From positions 372,001 to 436,000 of the forward strand of contig NZ_JACGFN010000002.1 of assembly GCF_016950255.1 (NCBI RefSeq): DNA of 64,000 bases, written 5' to 3'. A program made the position numbers and the translations under genes. Shown here piece by piece: positions 1-9,065 of the stretch. Within the stretch, counting starts at the first letter, position 1, and every line of letters starts with the position of its first letter. This DNA comes from Pectobacterium brasiliense. Its GTDB lineage: Bacteria > Pseudomonadota > Gammaproteobacteria > Enterobacterales > Enterobacteriaceae. Below the pieces are notes generated by a model. That model was not told the origin of the DNA. It worked only from the letters and a program-made list of their open reading frames with translations, and ran no database searches.

Positions 1-1
1 C

Positions 2-466
2 AAAGCGTCTGTAGACGTGGTGCAAATTCTGCATATTGCTATCGCCGCGTTTCATGAACGTTTCCAGAAAAAGCAGATTACGCTCACCACCGATTTACCC
101 GCACAGGCGAGCGTCTTTGGCGATCCAGACCGGCTAAGTCAGCTGTTTAACAATTTGCTGGAAAACAGCCTGCGCTACACTGATGAGCAGGGGCAGTTGA
201 CCATTGCGGTTATTCAGCAGCATAAACGCTGGGCGATTATCTGGCAGGACAGCGCCCCCGGCGTGACCGACGAGCAGCTCACGATGATTTTCGAACGTTT
301 TTACCGTGCGGAAAGTTCGCGTAACCGTGCTAGCGGCGGCTCCGGGCTGGGGCTGGCAATCTGCAATAATATCGTTGAGGCACATAGCGGACGGCTGTAT
401 GCTGAACATTCGCCATTAGGGGGCGTGATGATTACCATCGAGCTTCCCTTGCACGAACCTGATTAA
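2..466 (+). CDS. baeS: Sensor histidine kinase BaeS, C-terminal part (cut by window edge)
   Basis: The reading frame is open to the window edge, so this is the 3' end of a longer gene. The visible part is the HATPase_c domain of a histidine kinase: an N box (NNLLENSLRYT), a G1-like DSAPGV and a G2 box GGSGLGLAI, ending ITIELPL. The baeR-type regulator begins 25 bp downstream on the same strand, which identifies the pair as BaeS-BaeR, the envelope-stress system that controls multidrug efflux in Enterobacterales. The sensor, membrane and phospho-acceptor His regions lie outside the window. The GTG at 17 is internal and is not the start. Confidence 0.9.
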   Translation, partial: KASVDVVQILHIAIAAFHERFQKKQITLTTDLPAQASVFGDPDRLSQLFNNLLENSLRYTDEQGQLTIAVIQQHKRWAIIWQDSAPGVTDEQLTMIFERFYRAESSRNRASGGSGLGLAICNNIVEAHSGRLYAEHSPLGGVMITIELPLHEPD

Positions 467-491
467 GATTCACATCTAAATAAGCAGAGCT

Positions 492-1220
492 ATGACAACC
501 GTACCCGATTTCGCTATGGCGTCACCGATTCTCATCGTCGAAGACGAGCCCAAATTGGGGCAACTGCTGGTGGATTACCTTCAGGCAGCGGACTATGCCA
601 CGCACTGGCTGCCCAACGGCAATGATGTCGTCGAGTGGGTGCGGCTGCATTCCCCTTCCCTCATTTTGCTGGATTTAATGCTACCGGGCTGCGACGGCCT
701 GACGCTCTGCCGCACCATCCGCCAGTTTTCCAACGTGCCGATTATCATGGTCACCGCCCGTAGCGAAGAGATCGATCGCCTGCTGGGGCTGGAAATTGGG
801 GCCGATGACTATATTTGTAAGCCCTTCAGCCCGCGCGAAGTGGTCGTGCGCGTTAGAACGCTGTTGCGCCGCTGCGGCTGGCAGAATGACGGGCTAAAAG
901 CCGTCGAGAAAACCGAAACCGCTCTCTTGATCGATAAAAGCGGCTTTCAGGCCAGCTATCTGGGGCAGAATCTCGATCTCACGCCAGCGGAGTTTCGCCT
1001 GCTCAAGACACTCTCTGCCGAGCCGGGTAAGGTGTTTTCCCGCGAGGCGCTGCTGGATAAGCTCTACGACGATTACCGCGTCGTGACCGACCGCACCATC
1101 GATAGTCACATCAAAAATCTGCGTCGCAAGCTGGAACAACTGGACGAAGAGACCTCATTTATCCGCACGGTATACGGCATCGGCTATCGCTGGGAAGCCG
1201 CGCCCTGTAATGAGGTGTAA
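492..1220 (+). CDS. baeR: Two-component response regulator BaeR
   Basis: This is an OmpR/PhoB-type regulator of 242 aa, close to the usual BaeR size of 240. The receiver domain (about residues 11-125) has acidic residues at VEDEP, the phospho-acceptor Asp61 in ILLDLMLPG and the Lys in CKPF. A winged-helix DNA-binding domain follows, with the typical [24 protein letters not shown] and VYGIGYRW segments. It lies 25 bp after baeS and is probably co-transcribed with it. In the family it activates drug and metal efflux genes under envelope stress. The mdt efflux genes are not in this window. Confidence 0.95.
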   Translation: MTTVPDFAMASPILIVEDEPKLGQLLVDYLQAADYATHWLPNGNDVVEWVRLHSPSLILLDLMLPGCDGLTLCRTIRQFSNVPIIMVTARSEEIDRLLGLEIGADDYICKPFSPREVVVRVRTLLRRCGWQNDGLKAVEKTETALLIDKSGFQASYLGQNLDLTPAEFRLLKTLSAEPGKVFSREALLDKLYDDYRVVTDRTIDSHIKNLRRKLEQLDEETSFIRTVYGIGYRWEAAPCNEV

Positions 1221-1241
1221 CCCCCAGCGCCTTATGATGTT

Positions 1242-1895
1242 ATGGAGAGCATTTTGAACGGACCAGACCCTGATAACCGCTACCCCATGGCCGGTTTCCC
1301 CCAAGTGTGTTTCATCAAAAATATTGTCACCAACCCGAATATTGAAATTGGCGACTACACCTATTATGACGATCCCGATGGCGCGGAAAATTTCGAGCAA
1401 AATGTGCTCTATCACTATCCGTTTCTCGGCGATAAATTAATCATCGGTAAGTTTTGCGCTATCGCACGTGGCGCAAAATTTATCATGAACGGGGCCAACC
1501 ATCGGCTTTCCGGCTTGTCGACTTACCCATTTCAGATTTTTGGCAACGGCTGGGAAAAAGTGACGCCCAAGCCCGGCGATCTGCCTTACAAGGGTGACAC
1601 GCGCATCGGCAATGATGTCTGGATTGGCTATGACGCGCTGATCATGCCCGGCATCCGCATTGGAAACGGTGCCATCATTGCGTCACGCGCTGTGGTCACC
1701 GCCGATGTGCCCGCTTATACGGTCGTCGGCGGCAATCCGGCGAAAATCCTTAAAGCCCGTTTTGCGCCGGACGTCATCGAAGCACTGGAAACGCTGTGCT
1801 GGTGGGACTGGCCGATAGAAAAAATCACCCGTCATCTGGAAATCATCGCAGCGGGCGATATTGCGGCACTGCAAGCTGGCCATCTGTCCGAATAA
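1242..1895 (+). CDS. Vat-family xenobiotic (streptogramin A-type) acetyltransferase
   Basis: The 217-aa protein is a left-handed beta-helix hexapeptide acyltransferase of the Vat/CatB xenobiotic group. It has a [21 protein letters not shown] N-terminus, [10 protein letters not shown], the active-site region NGANHRLSG with the likely catalytic His, and hexapeptide runs ([29 protein letters not shown]). Family members acetylate virginiamycin-type antibiotics or chloramphenicol with acetyl-CoA; the substrate here is unknown. The ATG at 1242 has no ribosome-binding site. A TTG at 1254, preceded by GGAG with a 6-nt gap, gives the usual MNGP N-terminus and may be the true start. It lies just downstream of baeR. 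Confidence 0.85.
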   Translation: MESILNGPDPDNRYPMAGFPQVCFIKNIVTNPNIEIGDYTYYDDPDGAENFEQNVLYHYPFLGDKLIIGKFCAIARGAKFIMNGANHRLSGLSTYPFQIFGNGWEKVTPKPGDLPYKGDTRIGNDVWIGYDALIMPGIRIGNGAIIASRAVVTADVPAYTVVGGNPAKILKARFAPDVIEALETLCWWDWPIEKITRHLEIIAAGDIAALQAGHLSE

Positions 1896-1949
1896 CCGTC
1901 GCCCATTCCACACAAATTCATTACACACGAAAAAGAGGCTTTCACGATA

Positions 1950-2501
1950 ATGACTGCGCTATTTTCCGAAACCACCAAAATCGAGACTCCTCGCCTGCTG
2001 CTGCGCCCACTTTATCGTGATGATGCGCCAGCGCTGTTCGCCTTTATGTCCGATCCGGTTGTGATGCGCTTCTGGAACCATCCACCCTGGCAACGCATCG
2101 AGCAGGCGCACGACGCAATTGACGAATACTGGAGCGCGCTGTGTGCCGGGCACCACATGAAGCTCGGTCTGGAAGTCAAAGAAAGCGGTGAACTGATTGG
2201 CACCTGCGTGTTGTTCAATCTGGAGATTGAGTCTAAACGCGCCGAAATCGGCTACTGTTTAGCGGCGAGTGCGCAAGGGAAAGGCTATATGACCGAAGCG
2301 CTCTCTGCCCTACGGGATTTTGCCTTTGAAACGGCGGGACTAACCCGACTGGAAGCCGAAATCGATTCCCGTAACGTAGCCTCAGCCCGCGCGCTGGAAC
2401 GATTGGGATTCACGCAGGAAGGGCTATTGAAACAGCGTTGGATCGTCGACGGCGAGGTGTCTGACTCTGCGCTATACGGCCTGCTGGCGGCTAAACGTTA
2501 G
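1950..2501 (+). CDS. GNAT-family N-acetyltransferase (RimJ/RimL-like)
   Basis: The 183-aa protein carries the Acetyltransf_3 pattern of RimJ/RimL-type enzymes. It begins with ETPRLLLRPLYRDDAPALF, has the acetyl-CoA-binding stretch AEIGYCLAASAQGKGYMTEA near residues 95-115, and then the typical LEAEIDSRNVASARALERLGF. Family members acetylate protein N-termini, amino acids or drugs; the substrate cannot be told from sequence. A GAGG about 12 nt before the ATG could serve as ribosome-binding site. It follows the Vat-type gene by 54 bp, so two acetyltransferase genes sit side by side on the baeSR strand. Confidence 0.85.
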   Translation: MTALFSETTKIETPRLLLRPLYRDDAPALFAFMSDPVVMRFWNHPPWQRIEQAHDAIDEYWSALCAGHHMKLGLEVKESGELIGTCVLFNLEIESKRAEIGYCLAASAQGKGYMTEALSALRDFAFETAGLTRLEAEIDSRNVASARALERLGFTQEGLLKQRWIVDGEVSDSALYGLLAAKR

Positions 2502-2669
2502 CCCCCTTCTCAGCCTGGTCAAAAATACTGTCTGACTTAATGAAAATTTTGTCATTTTCTCTTTTCCCAAGGCTGTTACTCTTTTAAGCCTACAATAATA
2601 ACGGGTATCACTCCCGCACGGCGTGCGGGACTTGGGTCACCTGCAACAGAACAGATAAGGGGAAAAACG

Positions 2670-3629
2670 ATGTCAGGCTTAGTGAATGGCAAATGGGTTA
2701 ACGGCGATGTCGCGGCGGAAGAGATCAAAAACGGGGCATTCCACCGTGAAGAAACCAAATTTCGGCAAACCGAGCTGGTGCCAGAAGCCGGTCGTTACCA
2801 GCTTTTTGTTTCCTATCTCTGCCCGTGGGCGTCGCGCACGCTGATTTTCCGCAAGCTGAAAGGGCTGGAGAATATCATTTCGCTCTCCGTTGCCAACCCG
2901 CGCATCGCGGATAACGGTTGGGAATTTGACACCCCGCAGGATGCCGGCGAGCACGTGGGTGAGATTCACTACCTGCACCAGCTCTACACCGCCAGCGTGC
3001 CCGACTATACCGGAAAGGTATCGGTCCCTGTGCTGTGGGATCGGGTAGAAGGTCGCATCGTGAATAACGAATCGGCGGATATCATCCGCATGCTGAACAG
3101 CGAATTTAACGATCTGACCGGTAACCACCTCGATTTCTACCCGTCGGAACTGCGCGCTGAGATCGACCGCTGGAACGAAACCGTCTACCACAACGTCAAC
3201 AACGGCGTGTATAAGACTGGGTTCGCCAAAACGCAAGAACACTATAACGATGCCGTCACCACGCTCTTCGCCACGCTGGACGAACTGGACGACCATCTGG
3301 GCAGCCACCATTATATGCTCGGCGACACACTGACCGAGGCCGACTGGCGTCTGTTTGTGACGCTGGTGCGTTTTGACGTGGCCTACCACGGCGCGTTCAA
3401 ATGTAACCTGAAGCGCATTGCCGACTACCCGAACCTGTCGAACTACCTGCGCGAACTGTATCAGTGGCCGGGCGTCGCGGAGACGGTCAATATCGACCAC
3501 ATCAAAGCAGGCTATTACGGTATTGCCTGGCTGAACCCGACGCAGATTGTGCCGGTTGGTCCACAGGTCGATTTATATCAGCTCCACAACCGCGACACGT
3601 TCGGAAAATCCCGTATCGCGACGCGTTAA
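2670..3629 (+). CDS. Glutathionyl-hydroquinone reductase / GST family (YqjG-ECM4 type)
   Basis: The 319-aa cytosolic protein resembles the Xi-class glutathione transferases (YqjG, PcpF, ECM4), which reduce glutathionyl-hydroquinones. The thioredoxin-like domain contains CPWAS with the catalytic Cys51 and is followed by LIFRKLKGLENIISLSV and NNESADIIRMLN. The all-alpha C-terminal domain contains LGDTLTEADWRLFVTLVRFD. E. coli YqjG is 328 aa, so the length agrees. The start has a good AAGGGG ribosome-binding site. The gene stands alone, with a hairpin upstream at 2612-2630 and its own terminator downstream. Confidence 0.88.
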   Translation: MSGLVNGKWVNGDVAAEEIKNGAFHREETKFRQTELVPEAGRYQLFVSYLCPWASRTLIFRKLKGLENIISLSVANPRIADNGWEFDTPQDAGEHVGEIHYLHQLYTASVPDYTGKVSVPVLWDRVEGRIVNNESADIIRMLNSEFNDLTGNHLDFYPSELRAEIDRWNETVYHNVNNGVYKTGFAKTQEHYNDAVTTLFATLDELDDHLGSHHYMLGDTLTEADWRLFVTLVRFDVAYHGAFKCNLKRIADYPNLSNYLRELYQWPGVAETVNIDHIKAGYYGIAWLNPTQIVPVGPQVDLYQLHNRDTFGKSRIATR

Positions 3630-3642
3630 TCCTACTTTATCC

Positions 3643-3676
3643 GGCCTGCTCTATTAACGGCAGGCCATTCTTTATT
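3643..3676 (+). terminator. Rho-independent terminator after the GST-family gene
   Basis: A 7-bp GC-rich stem (GGCCTGC at 3643-3649 pairing with GCAGGCC at 3660-3666) closes a 10-nt loop and is followed by a T-rich run, just after the stop codon at 3629. Confidence 0.7.
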
Positions 3677-3688
3677 TAGGTCAAAAAA

Positions 3689-3720
3689 TTGATTTACGTC
3701 AAACAATTGATTTACGTCAA
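3689..3720 (+). promoter_or_regulatory. Two tandem FNR-like boxes upstream of trhP
   Basis: TTGATTTACGTCAA occurs at 3689-3702 and again at 3707-3720, within an 18-bp direct repeat. Each matches the FNR consensus TTGAT-N4-ATCAA with one mismatch (G for A). A degenerate third copy, TTTAGGTCAA, lies just upstream at 3675-3684. They are about 120-150 bp before the trhP start. The match is seen directly; binding by FNR is inference. Confidence 0.5.
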
Positions 3721-3841
3721 ACAATAGGCCCACGTTTCGTGTGCCGTCTACTGCAATTTCCCCCTATTAGCGCTAGAATCCTCCGCCTTTACTGCTCCCG
3801 CCGTGGAGCAGCCTGACTTGTGATCAGAATCGAGAGATACC

Positions 3842-5203
3842 ATGTTTAAACCGGAACTGCTTTCTCCGGCCGGTACGCTGAAAAATATGCGCTACGCCTT
3901 TGCCTATGGCGCGGACGCAATTTATGCCGGTCAACCCCGCTACAGCCTGCGCGTGCGCAATAACGAATTCAACCATCAGACGCTGGCGCAAGCCATTAAC
4001 GAAGCGCATGAACTGGGCAAGAAATTCTACGTCGTCGTTAACATCGCGCCGCACAATGCCAAACTGAAAACCTTCCTGCGTGACCTGCAACCCGTGATCG
4101 AAATGGGGCCAGATGCGCTGATCATGTCCGATCCGGGCCTGATTATGCTGGTGCGGGAAAACTTCCCACAGATGGATATTCACCTTTCCGTTCAGGCCAA
4201 CGCGGTCAACTGGGCGACGGTGAAATTCTGGCAGCAAATGGGGCTGACGCGTGTGATTCTGTCCCGCGAACTGTCGCTGGAAGAGATTGCAGAAATCCGC
4301 CAGAACGTCCCAGATATGGAACTGGAGATCTTCGTTCACGGCGCGCTGTGTATGGCGTATTCCGGTCGCTGCCTGCTGTCCGGCTACATCAACAAACGCG
4401 ATCCGAATCAGGGTACCTGCACCAACGCCTGCCGCTGGGAATATAAGGTTCAGGAAGGTAAAGAGGACGAGGTCGGGAATATCGTCCATCAGCACGAACC
4501 TATCGCAGTGAAAAACGTTGAACCCGCGCTGGGCATCGGCGAACCGACTGACAAAGTCTTTATGCTGGAAGAAAACATGCGTCCCGGCGAGTACATGAGT
4601 GCATTTGAAGATGAGCACGGCACCTACATCATGAACTCCCGCGATCTGCGCGCCATTCAGCACGTTGAACGCCTGACGCAAATGCAGGTTCATTCGCTGA
4701 AAATCGAAGGCCGCACCAAGTCATTCTATTATTGCGCCCGTACCGCACAGGTTTATCGTCGCGCTATTGACGATGCTGTCGCAGGGAAACCGTTCGACCC
4801 AACGCTACTGGAAACGCTGGAAGGTCTTGCACACCGTGGCTATACCGAAGGCTTCCTGCGTCGCCACGTGCATGAAGATTACCAGAACTACGACTACGGC
4901 TATTCTGTTTCCGATCGTCAGCAGTTTGTTGGTGAATTCACCGGCGTACGCCGCGATGGGCTGGCAGAAGTCAATGTGAAGAACAAATTTTCCTGCGGCG
5001 ACAGCGTGGAGATGATGACGCCAAACGGCAATATTCAATTCACCATCGACACTATGCAGAATGTTAAAGGCCAACCGACCGATGTGGCACCGGGTAACGG
5101 CCATATCGTTTATCTGCCCGTGCCGGACGATGTCTCGCTGGATTATGCGTTACTGCTGCGCAATCTGCCGGGCACCACCACGCGCAACCCTAACGTGGAA
5201 TAA
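3842..5203 (+). CDS. trhP: tRNA 5-hydroxyuridine modification protein TrhP (YegQ, U32 family)
   Basis: The 453-aa protein has the same length as E. coli YegQ/TrhP and starts with the typical MFKPELLSPAGTLKNM. It carries the peptidase U32 signature (EIFVHGALCMAYSGRC) and a Cys-rich stretch (CTNACRWEY) likely to hold an iron-sulfur cluster, followed by the C-terminal U32 domain. In E. coli TrhP starts the hydroxylation of wobble U34 in certain tRNAs and uses prephenate rather than oxygen. A GAGAG ribosome-binding site precedes the ATG. CyaR lies immediately downstream, as in E. coli. The upstream FNR-like boxes would fit use under low oxygen. Confidence 0.95.
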   Translation: MFKPELLSPAGTLKNMRYAFAYGADAIYAGQPRYSLRVRNNEFNHQTLAQAINEAHELGKKFYVVVNIAPHNAKLKTFLRDLQPVIEMGPDALIMSDPGLIMLVRENFPQMDIHLSVQANAVNWATVKFWQQMGLTRVILSRELSLEEIAEIRQNVPDMELEIFVHGALCMAYSGRCLLSGYINKRDPNQGTCTNACRWEYKVQEGKEDEVGNIVHQHEPIAVKNVEPALGIGEPTDKVFMLEENMRPGEYMSAFEDEHGTYIMNSRDLRAIQHVERLTQMQVHSLKIEGRTKSFYYCARTAQVYRRAIDDAVAGKPFDPTLLETLEGLAHRGYTEGFLRRHVHEDYQNYDYGYSVSDRQQFVGEFTGVRRDGLAEVNVKNKFSCGDSVEMMTPNGNIQFTIDTMQNVKGQPTDVAPGNGHIVYLPVPDDVSLDYALLLRNLPGTTTRNPNVE

Positions 5204-5364
5204 ATCGGTAATATCGCCGGATGCCCAACCATCCGGCTATCCCGTTCGTCAGCCCCTCTTTCCTTTACGGTATGCCCCCCTATCACCGCACCTTCCCTGC
5301 TACGAATAAGTGCATCAGCCGCCCGAGGGTATCGTTACAAAGCTCAGGGCTTTTTAACGAATAT

Positions 5365-5406
5365 TAGAAACAGATCACATCAATTCGCCGCTCTTGTGGT
5401 TAATAT
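5365..5406 (+). promoter_or_regulatory. cyaR promoter with CRP site
   Basis: A CRP-like site (TTAGA-N6-TCACA, 5365-5380; the right half is perfect, the left half 3 of 5) is centred about 41 bp before the inferred RNA start. A TAATAT -10 box lies at 5401-5406. This is the class II arrangement expected for cAMP-CRP activation, known for cyaR in E. coli and Salmonella. Confidence 0.65.
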
Positions 5407-5412
5407 TGCGTC

Positions 5413-5506
5413 GCTGAGAAAACATAGAACGAAAAATAAGCGTAGTGATACTACTAGGAACCACCTCCTTGGCCAGCTCAATCTCCCTTGAGCTGGCTTT
5501 TCTTTT
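5413..5506 (+). ncRNA. cyaR: Small regulatory RNA CyaR (RyeE)
   Basis: The sequence begins GCTGAGAAAACATA and contains AGGAACCACCTCCTTGGCC, followed by a terminator hairpin whose loop includes ATCTCCCTT. These are the conserved parts of enterobacterial CyaR, an Hfq-dependent RNA that pairs with ribosome-binding sites (ompX, luxS and others) through its CCUCC-containing region. It lies downstream of trhP/yegQ as in E. coli. The 9-bp GC-rich terminator stem (5472-5480 with 5489-5497) is followed by TTTTCTTTTT. The ends are estimated from the homologue and the -10 box. Confidence 0.9.
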
Positions 5507-5633
5507 TCTTCCGCTCACGCATTTTCCCACCGCACACATTCACCGACTCTTCTGATATCTGTCTGCCTATTTAGTGTCTATGATTAACTGCAACATTTCT
5601 GTATTAACAACATCGCAGCCAGAGAAAGACGAC

Positions 5634-6533
5634 ATGGAAAAAAATCCAATCACACTGCTGATTTTGAATGGAAAAAGTTCGGGTAATGAAGAACTTCGCG
5701 AAGCCATTGATGAGCTACGCAAGGACGGCTATACGCTGCATGTTCGCGTAACCTGGGAATACGGTGATGCCAAACGCTATGTAGAAGAGGCGATTCAGCT
5801 TAACGCGGATAACGTGATCGCCGCCGGTGGCGACGGTACCGTCAATGAGGTCGCCGCTGCCTTAGCGGTGCAGTCGGAAACGGTGCGTCCGTGTCTGGGA
5901 ATTGTGCCGCTGGGCACCGCCAACGATTTTGCCACCAGCTGTCAGATTCCGATGGAGATGCACAACGCGCTAACACTGGCGATCAAAGGCCGCGCTACCG
6001 CGATTGATATCGCCAAGGTGAACGACGAACACTATTTCATCAACATGGCGACGGGCGGCTTTGCCACACGCATTACCACCGAGACGCCAGCCAAAATGAA
6101 GGCGGCGCTGGGGAGTGCTTCTTACGTGCTGCATGCGCTCTTTCGCATGGACATGCTGCAAGCCGAGCGCTGTGAGATTCGTGGGCCAGATTTTCACTGG
6201 GAAGGCGATACGCTGGTTATCGCGGTGGGGAACGGTCGTCAGGCTGGCGGTGGACAGGAACTTTGCCCAGAAGCGCTAATTAACGATGGGCTGCTGGAAC
6301 TGAGCGTGCTGTCAGCAAAAGAGCTGCTGCCCAATATGCTTCAAGCCTGGTTTACCGGCAGCGAAAACCAGAACATGATTTCCGCTACCCTGCCTTGGCT
6401 GGAGATTACCGCACCAGACGACATGACGTTTAATCTGGACGGCGAGCCGCTCACCGCCAAACGCTTCCGCATCGAAGTGCTTCCTGCGGCGATTCACTGT
6501 CGGTTGCCACCGCAATGCTCGCTGCTGGAATAG
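5634..6533 (+). CDS. yegS: Lipid kinase YegS
   Basis: The 299-aa product is the same length as E. coli YegS when started at the ATG at 5634 ([18 protein letters not shown]), which follows an AGAGAAAG ribosome-binding site; the frame is open 20 codons further upstream, but that part is not conserved. The diacylglycerol-kinase catalytic domain shows GGDGTVNEV and LGTANDFA (nucleotide binding) and the typical [21 protein letters not shown]. coli YegS phosphorylates lipids such as phosphatidylglycerol in vitro, and its physiological role is unclear. The gene stands alone between CyaR and the convergent psiE. Confidence 0.93.
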   Translation: MEKNPITLLILNGKSSGNEELREAIDELRKDGYTLHVRVTWEYGDAKRYVEEAIQLNADNVIAAGGDGTVNEVAAALAVQSETVRPCLGIVPLGTANDFATSCQIPMEMHNALTLAIKGRATAIDIAKVNDEHYFINMATGGFATRITTETPAKMKAALGSASYVLHALFRMDMLQAERCEIRGPDFHWEGDTLVIAVGNGRQAGGGQELCPEALINDGLLELSVLSAKELLPNMLQAWFTGSENQNMISATLPWLEITAPDDMTFNLDGEPLTAKRFRIEVLPAAIHCRLPPQCSLLE

Positions 6534-6561
6534 CGGCACGTTTTGACTATTCCTGTTTCAA

Positions 6562-6969
6562 TTATTCCCGCTTCAGGCGATTACTGTTTGCCAGGTACAG
6601 CGTCACCACCAGCAGCAGGATCGCCGCGGAATAGACCAGCGTATCCGACGGGCTTTTGTGATCGACAATAATCAGGCGAATGATGGCCGTGATGCCGATG
6701 TAGATAAAGTAGCGCAGCGGGAAGTGATAGCCGGACTGGAAATACTTCACGATCAGCGCGATGAACTCGAAATACAAGAAATAGATCACAATGCCTTCTA
6801 TCAGCTGATAGGAGGAGTCTTTCTCGTTAGAGATCAACAGCACCTTCGCCAGATGAAACGTTTCCTTGACTAAAAAAATCACCAAAATGATCGCCAGCAC
6901 CAGCAGGCCGATATTGAGTATCGTCTGAAGCGCCTTGGCAGCCATCGCACTGCGAGCAGAACCTGCCAT
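6562..6969 (-). CDS. psiE: Phosphate-starvation-inducible membrane protein PsiE
   Basis: The 135-aa protein (E. coli PsiE is 136) has four predicted membrane segments: near residues 15-35, around [15 protein letters not shown], around [16 protein letters not shown], and near the C-terminus before NSNRLKRE. The DHKSP motif between the last two helices is a family hallmark. Its molecular function is not known. In E. coli transcription responds to PhoB and CRP; no clear Pho box was recognised here. It converges with yegS, leaving a 28-bp gap. Confidence 0.92.
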   Translation of the reverse strand: MAGSARSAMAAKALQTILNIGLLVLAIILVIFLVKETFHLAKVLLISNEKDSSYQLIEGIVIYFLYFEFIALIVKYFQSGYHFPLRYFIYIGITAIIRLIIVDHKSPSDTLVYSAAILLLVVTLYLANSNRLKRE

Positions 6970-7177
6970 ATGTTATCCCCACACCCTATTTCACATTAAC
7001 GCCAAGATTTCACAGCAAAGTAACCGGACGACCGTGCGCTGTCTACGCCGAAACACGCTTAATTTAGTTTGAAATTACTGGCAAATGTATCACGCAAAGT
7101 ACAAGTCAATTTACTTATACCCGCCATACGTCAAACGGCAGGAGCCGGCAGCGCGAAAGAGTGAGGGCATATAATAT

Positions 7178-7981
7178 TTACCACCAGCGATGGAAGTGAT
7201 GGACAGGGCCTATTCCGTGCCCGACCTCCAGCGTGTCGGCCTGCTGTAACGCCTGCTGTAAATAGTCCTTCGCTGCCTTGACCGTCTCCCCCCAGCTAGC
7301 GTGACGTGGTCGCAGCGCCGCCAGCGCGGCGGACAGCGTGCAGCCAGTGCCGTGCGTATGACGCGTCTTCACGCGCGGAGAGCTAAAGCGCTGCGGTTCA
7401 GCCTGACGGCTGAACAGCCAGTCCGGGCTTTCCGCTTCGCTGAGGTGACCGCCTTTCATCAGCACCGCCTGGCAGCCCATCGCCAGCAGCGCTTCCCCCT
7501 GCTCACGCATTTCCCGCTCGTTGGTGGCCGGTGACGTATTCAGCAGCGCCGCGGCTTCCGGCAAGTTGGGCGTAATCAGGGACACCAGCGGCAGCAGTTC
7601 ACGACGGATCGACTCCACCGCCTCCGGCGCGAGTAGCGGATCGCCACTTTTCGCCAGCATCACGGTGTCCAGCACCACGAAAGGCACGGCGTAATGGCGC
7701 AGGCGTTCGGCAACGGTTTCAACAATATCGGTCTGCGCCAGCATCCCAATCTTGACGCTGTCGATACGCACATCGCTCAACACGGAGTCCAACTGCGCCG
7801 CGACAAAATCCGGTTCAATCCGGTAGACGGACTGCACGCCGCGCGTATTTTGCGCCACCAGCGCAGTAATGACCGAGGTGCCGTAAGCGCCCAAGGCTGA
7901 AAACGTTTTTAAATCCGCCTGAATCCCCGCACCGCCGCTCGGATCGGTGCCCGCAATCGTCAACGCATTGATACGCTTCAT
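7178..7981 (-). CDS. thiD: Hydroxymethylpyrimidine/phosphomethylpyrimidine kinase ThiD
   Basis: The 267-aa protein phosphorylates 4-amino-5-hydroxymethyl-2-methylpyrimidine and its monophosphate in thiamine synthesis and salvage. It belongs to the ribokinase superfamily: [20 protein letters not shown] at the N-terminus, the [11 protein letters not shown] segment, and the [13 protein letters not shown] anion hole and catalytic loop near residue 210. Its ATG overlaps the thiM stop by 4 nt, so translation is probably coupled and thiD shares the TPP riboswitch upstream of thiM. Confidence 0.95.
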   Translation of the reverse strand: MKRINALTIAGTDPSGGAGIQADLKTFSALGAYGTSVITALVAQNTRGVQSVYRIEPDFVAAQLDSVLSDVRIDSVKIGMLAQTDIVETVAERLRHYAVPFVVLDTVMLAKSGDPLLAPEAVESIRRELLPLVSLITPNLPEAAALLNTSPATNEREMREQGEALLAMGCQAVLMKGGHLSEAESPDWLFSRQAEPQRFSSPRVKTRHTHGTGCTLSAALAALRPRHASWGETVKAAKDYLQQALQQADTLEVGHGIGPVHHFHRWW

Positions 7982-8772
7982 GCCAGATCCTCCGCGCGCA
8001 GGGTATAAAGTCTATCGAGGAAGTTGGGAATAAAACTCCCCGAGCCTTGCGACACCGAAGCCGCCTGCTGACCCGCTAACGCCATGACATAGCACGCCGC
8101 CGCCACGTGGGATAAACGATCACCTTTCAGGCAACAGAAACCCGCGACGACCGCCGACAGCGCACAGCCCGTCCCGACCACGCGCGTCATCATGCTATCG
8201 CCGCCGGATACCGCGATATCTCGCTTACCGTCCGTGACATAATCCACCACGCCGGTCACCGCAACAATGGTTCCCACTTGCAGAGCCAGCTCGCGTGCAG
8301 CAGGGAGCGCCGCCAGCGAATCATCGGCGCTATCCACGCCCCGTCCTTGTGCGGTTAAGCCCGCCAGCGCCATGATTTCAGACGCATTGCCGCGAATCGC
8401 CGCAGGTTTCCACGTCAGCAGTTCGCGGCAAAATTCAGTACGAAAGGTCAAACCGCCTACCGCAACCGGATCAAGCACCCACGGTGTATTCGCCTGACGC
8501 GCGCTCTTTACCGCCGCTCGCATCGCCTCAGCACGCGAGCGCTCCAGCGTTCCGACATTAATCAGCAGCGCATCGGCTACTGCGCTGAACTGCGCGGCTT
8601 CTTCGGGATCGACCACCATCGCAGGCGACGCATTCAGCGCCAGCAGCACATTAGCAGTAAAAGATTGCACCACATCGTTAGTCAGACAGTGGACCAGCGG
8701 CGCGGCAGAACGAAATTGAGTGAGTGATGTTGCTGCCTGAGCGGCAGAAAAGTCGGTGGGTCGCGTGTTCAT
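7978..8772 (-). CDS. thiM: Hydroxyethylthiazole kinase ThiM
   Basis: ThiM phosphorylates 5-(2-hydroxyethyl)-4-methylthiazole for thiamine salvage. The 264-aa form starts at the ATG at 8772 (MNTRPTDF), preceded by GGGAG; an upstream in-frame extension to 8817 would run into the riboswitch. The family shows in [29 protein letters not shown] and [14 protein letters not shown], whose Cys is the conserved active-site residue. E. coli ThiM is 262 aa. It is first in the thiM-thiD unit. Confidence 0.95.
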   Translation of the reverse strand: MNTRPTDFSAAQAATSLTQFRSAAPLVHCLTNDVVQSFTANVLLALNASPAMVVDPEEAAQFSAVADALLINVGTLERSRAEAMRAAVKSARQANTPWVLDPVAVGGLTFRTEFCRELLTWKPAAIRGNASEIMALAGLTAQGRGVDSADDSLAALPAARELALQVGTIVAVTGVVDYVTDGKRDIAVSGGDSMMTRVVGTGCALSAVVAGFCCLKGDRLSHVAAACYVMALAGQQAASVSQGSGSFIPNFLDRLYTLRAEDLA

Positions 8773-8820
8773 AAGTCTCCCAACCGGCGTGGAAGAAGGC
8801 GGCAACCGGTGGGGCATACC

Positions 8821-8902
8821 GTGACTTCCCTACGCTGGCATTATCCAGATCAGGTGGTACGGGTATTTCTCAGCCTTCACAAAGAAGGGCACCCCGAGTC
8901 AT
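8821..8902 (-). promoter_or_regulatory. TPP riboswitch (THI element) controlling thiMD
   Basis: Read on the minus strand, the segment has the THI-box elements in order: ACTCGGGGTGCCC, then GGCTGAGAAATACCCGT, then CACCTGATCTGGATAATGCC, then AGCGTAGGGAAGT. These form the pyrimidine- and pyrophosphate-sensing helices of thiamine-pyrophosphate riboswitches. It ends about 50 bp before the thiM ATG, which suggests control of ribosome-binding-site access, as known for E. coli thiM. Confidence 0.97.
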
Positions 8903-9065
8903 TTACTACGTTTGGGAGCATAAGTAAGTGAGTAACGTAAAGCAAGTGCTGCCCGCTCCCTTCCCCACCTGACACAAAATGAAAAACCACAGGCACGTTG
9001 TGACATAGAGAAAAATGCCATAACCCTTTAGACTGGTTAATCAAACCCATACTGAGGAAATTGTG

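Noticed and set aside
2612..2630. 8-bp GC-rich hairpin upstream of the GST-family gene
   Set aside because: Perfect stem but no T-run and no known leader; may end the acetyltransferase transcript, not enough to call.
2679..3500. A 273-codon open frame opposite the GST-family gene
   Set aside because: Frame is a shadow of the well-supported plus-strand gene; sequence is composition-driven (Val/Gly/Arg-rich) and has no ribosome-binding site.
3824..4693. A 289-codon open frame opposite trhP
   Set aside because: Antisense shadow of a conserved gene, His/Phe/Arg-rich, no family resemblance.
6970..7177. Possible Pho box upstream of psiE
   Set aside because: Only a vague CTGTGAAAT match was found; it does not show the two ordered CTGTCA repeats.
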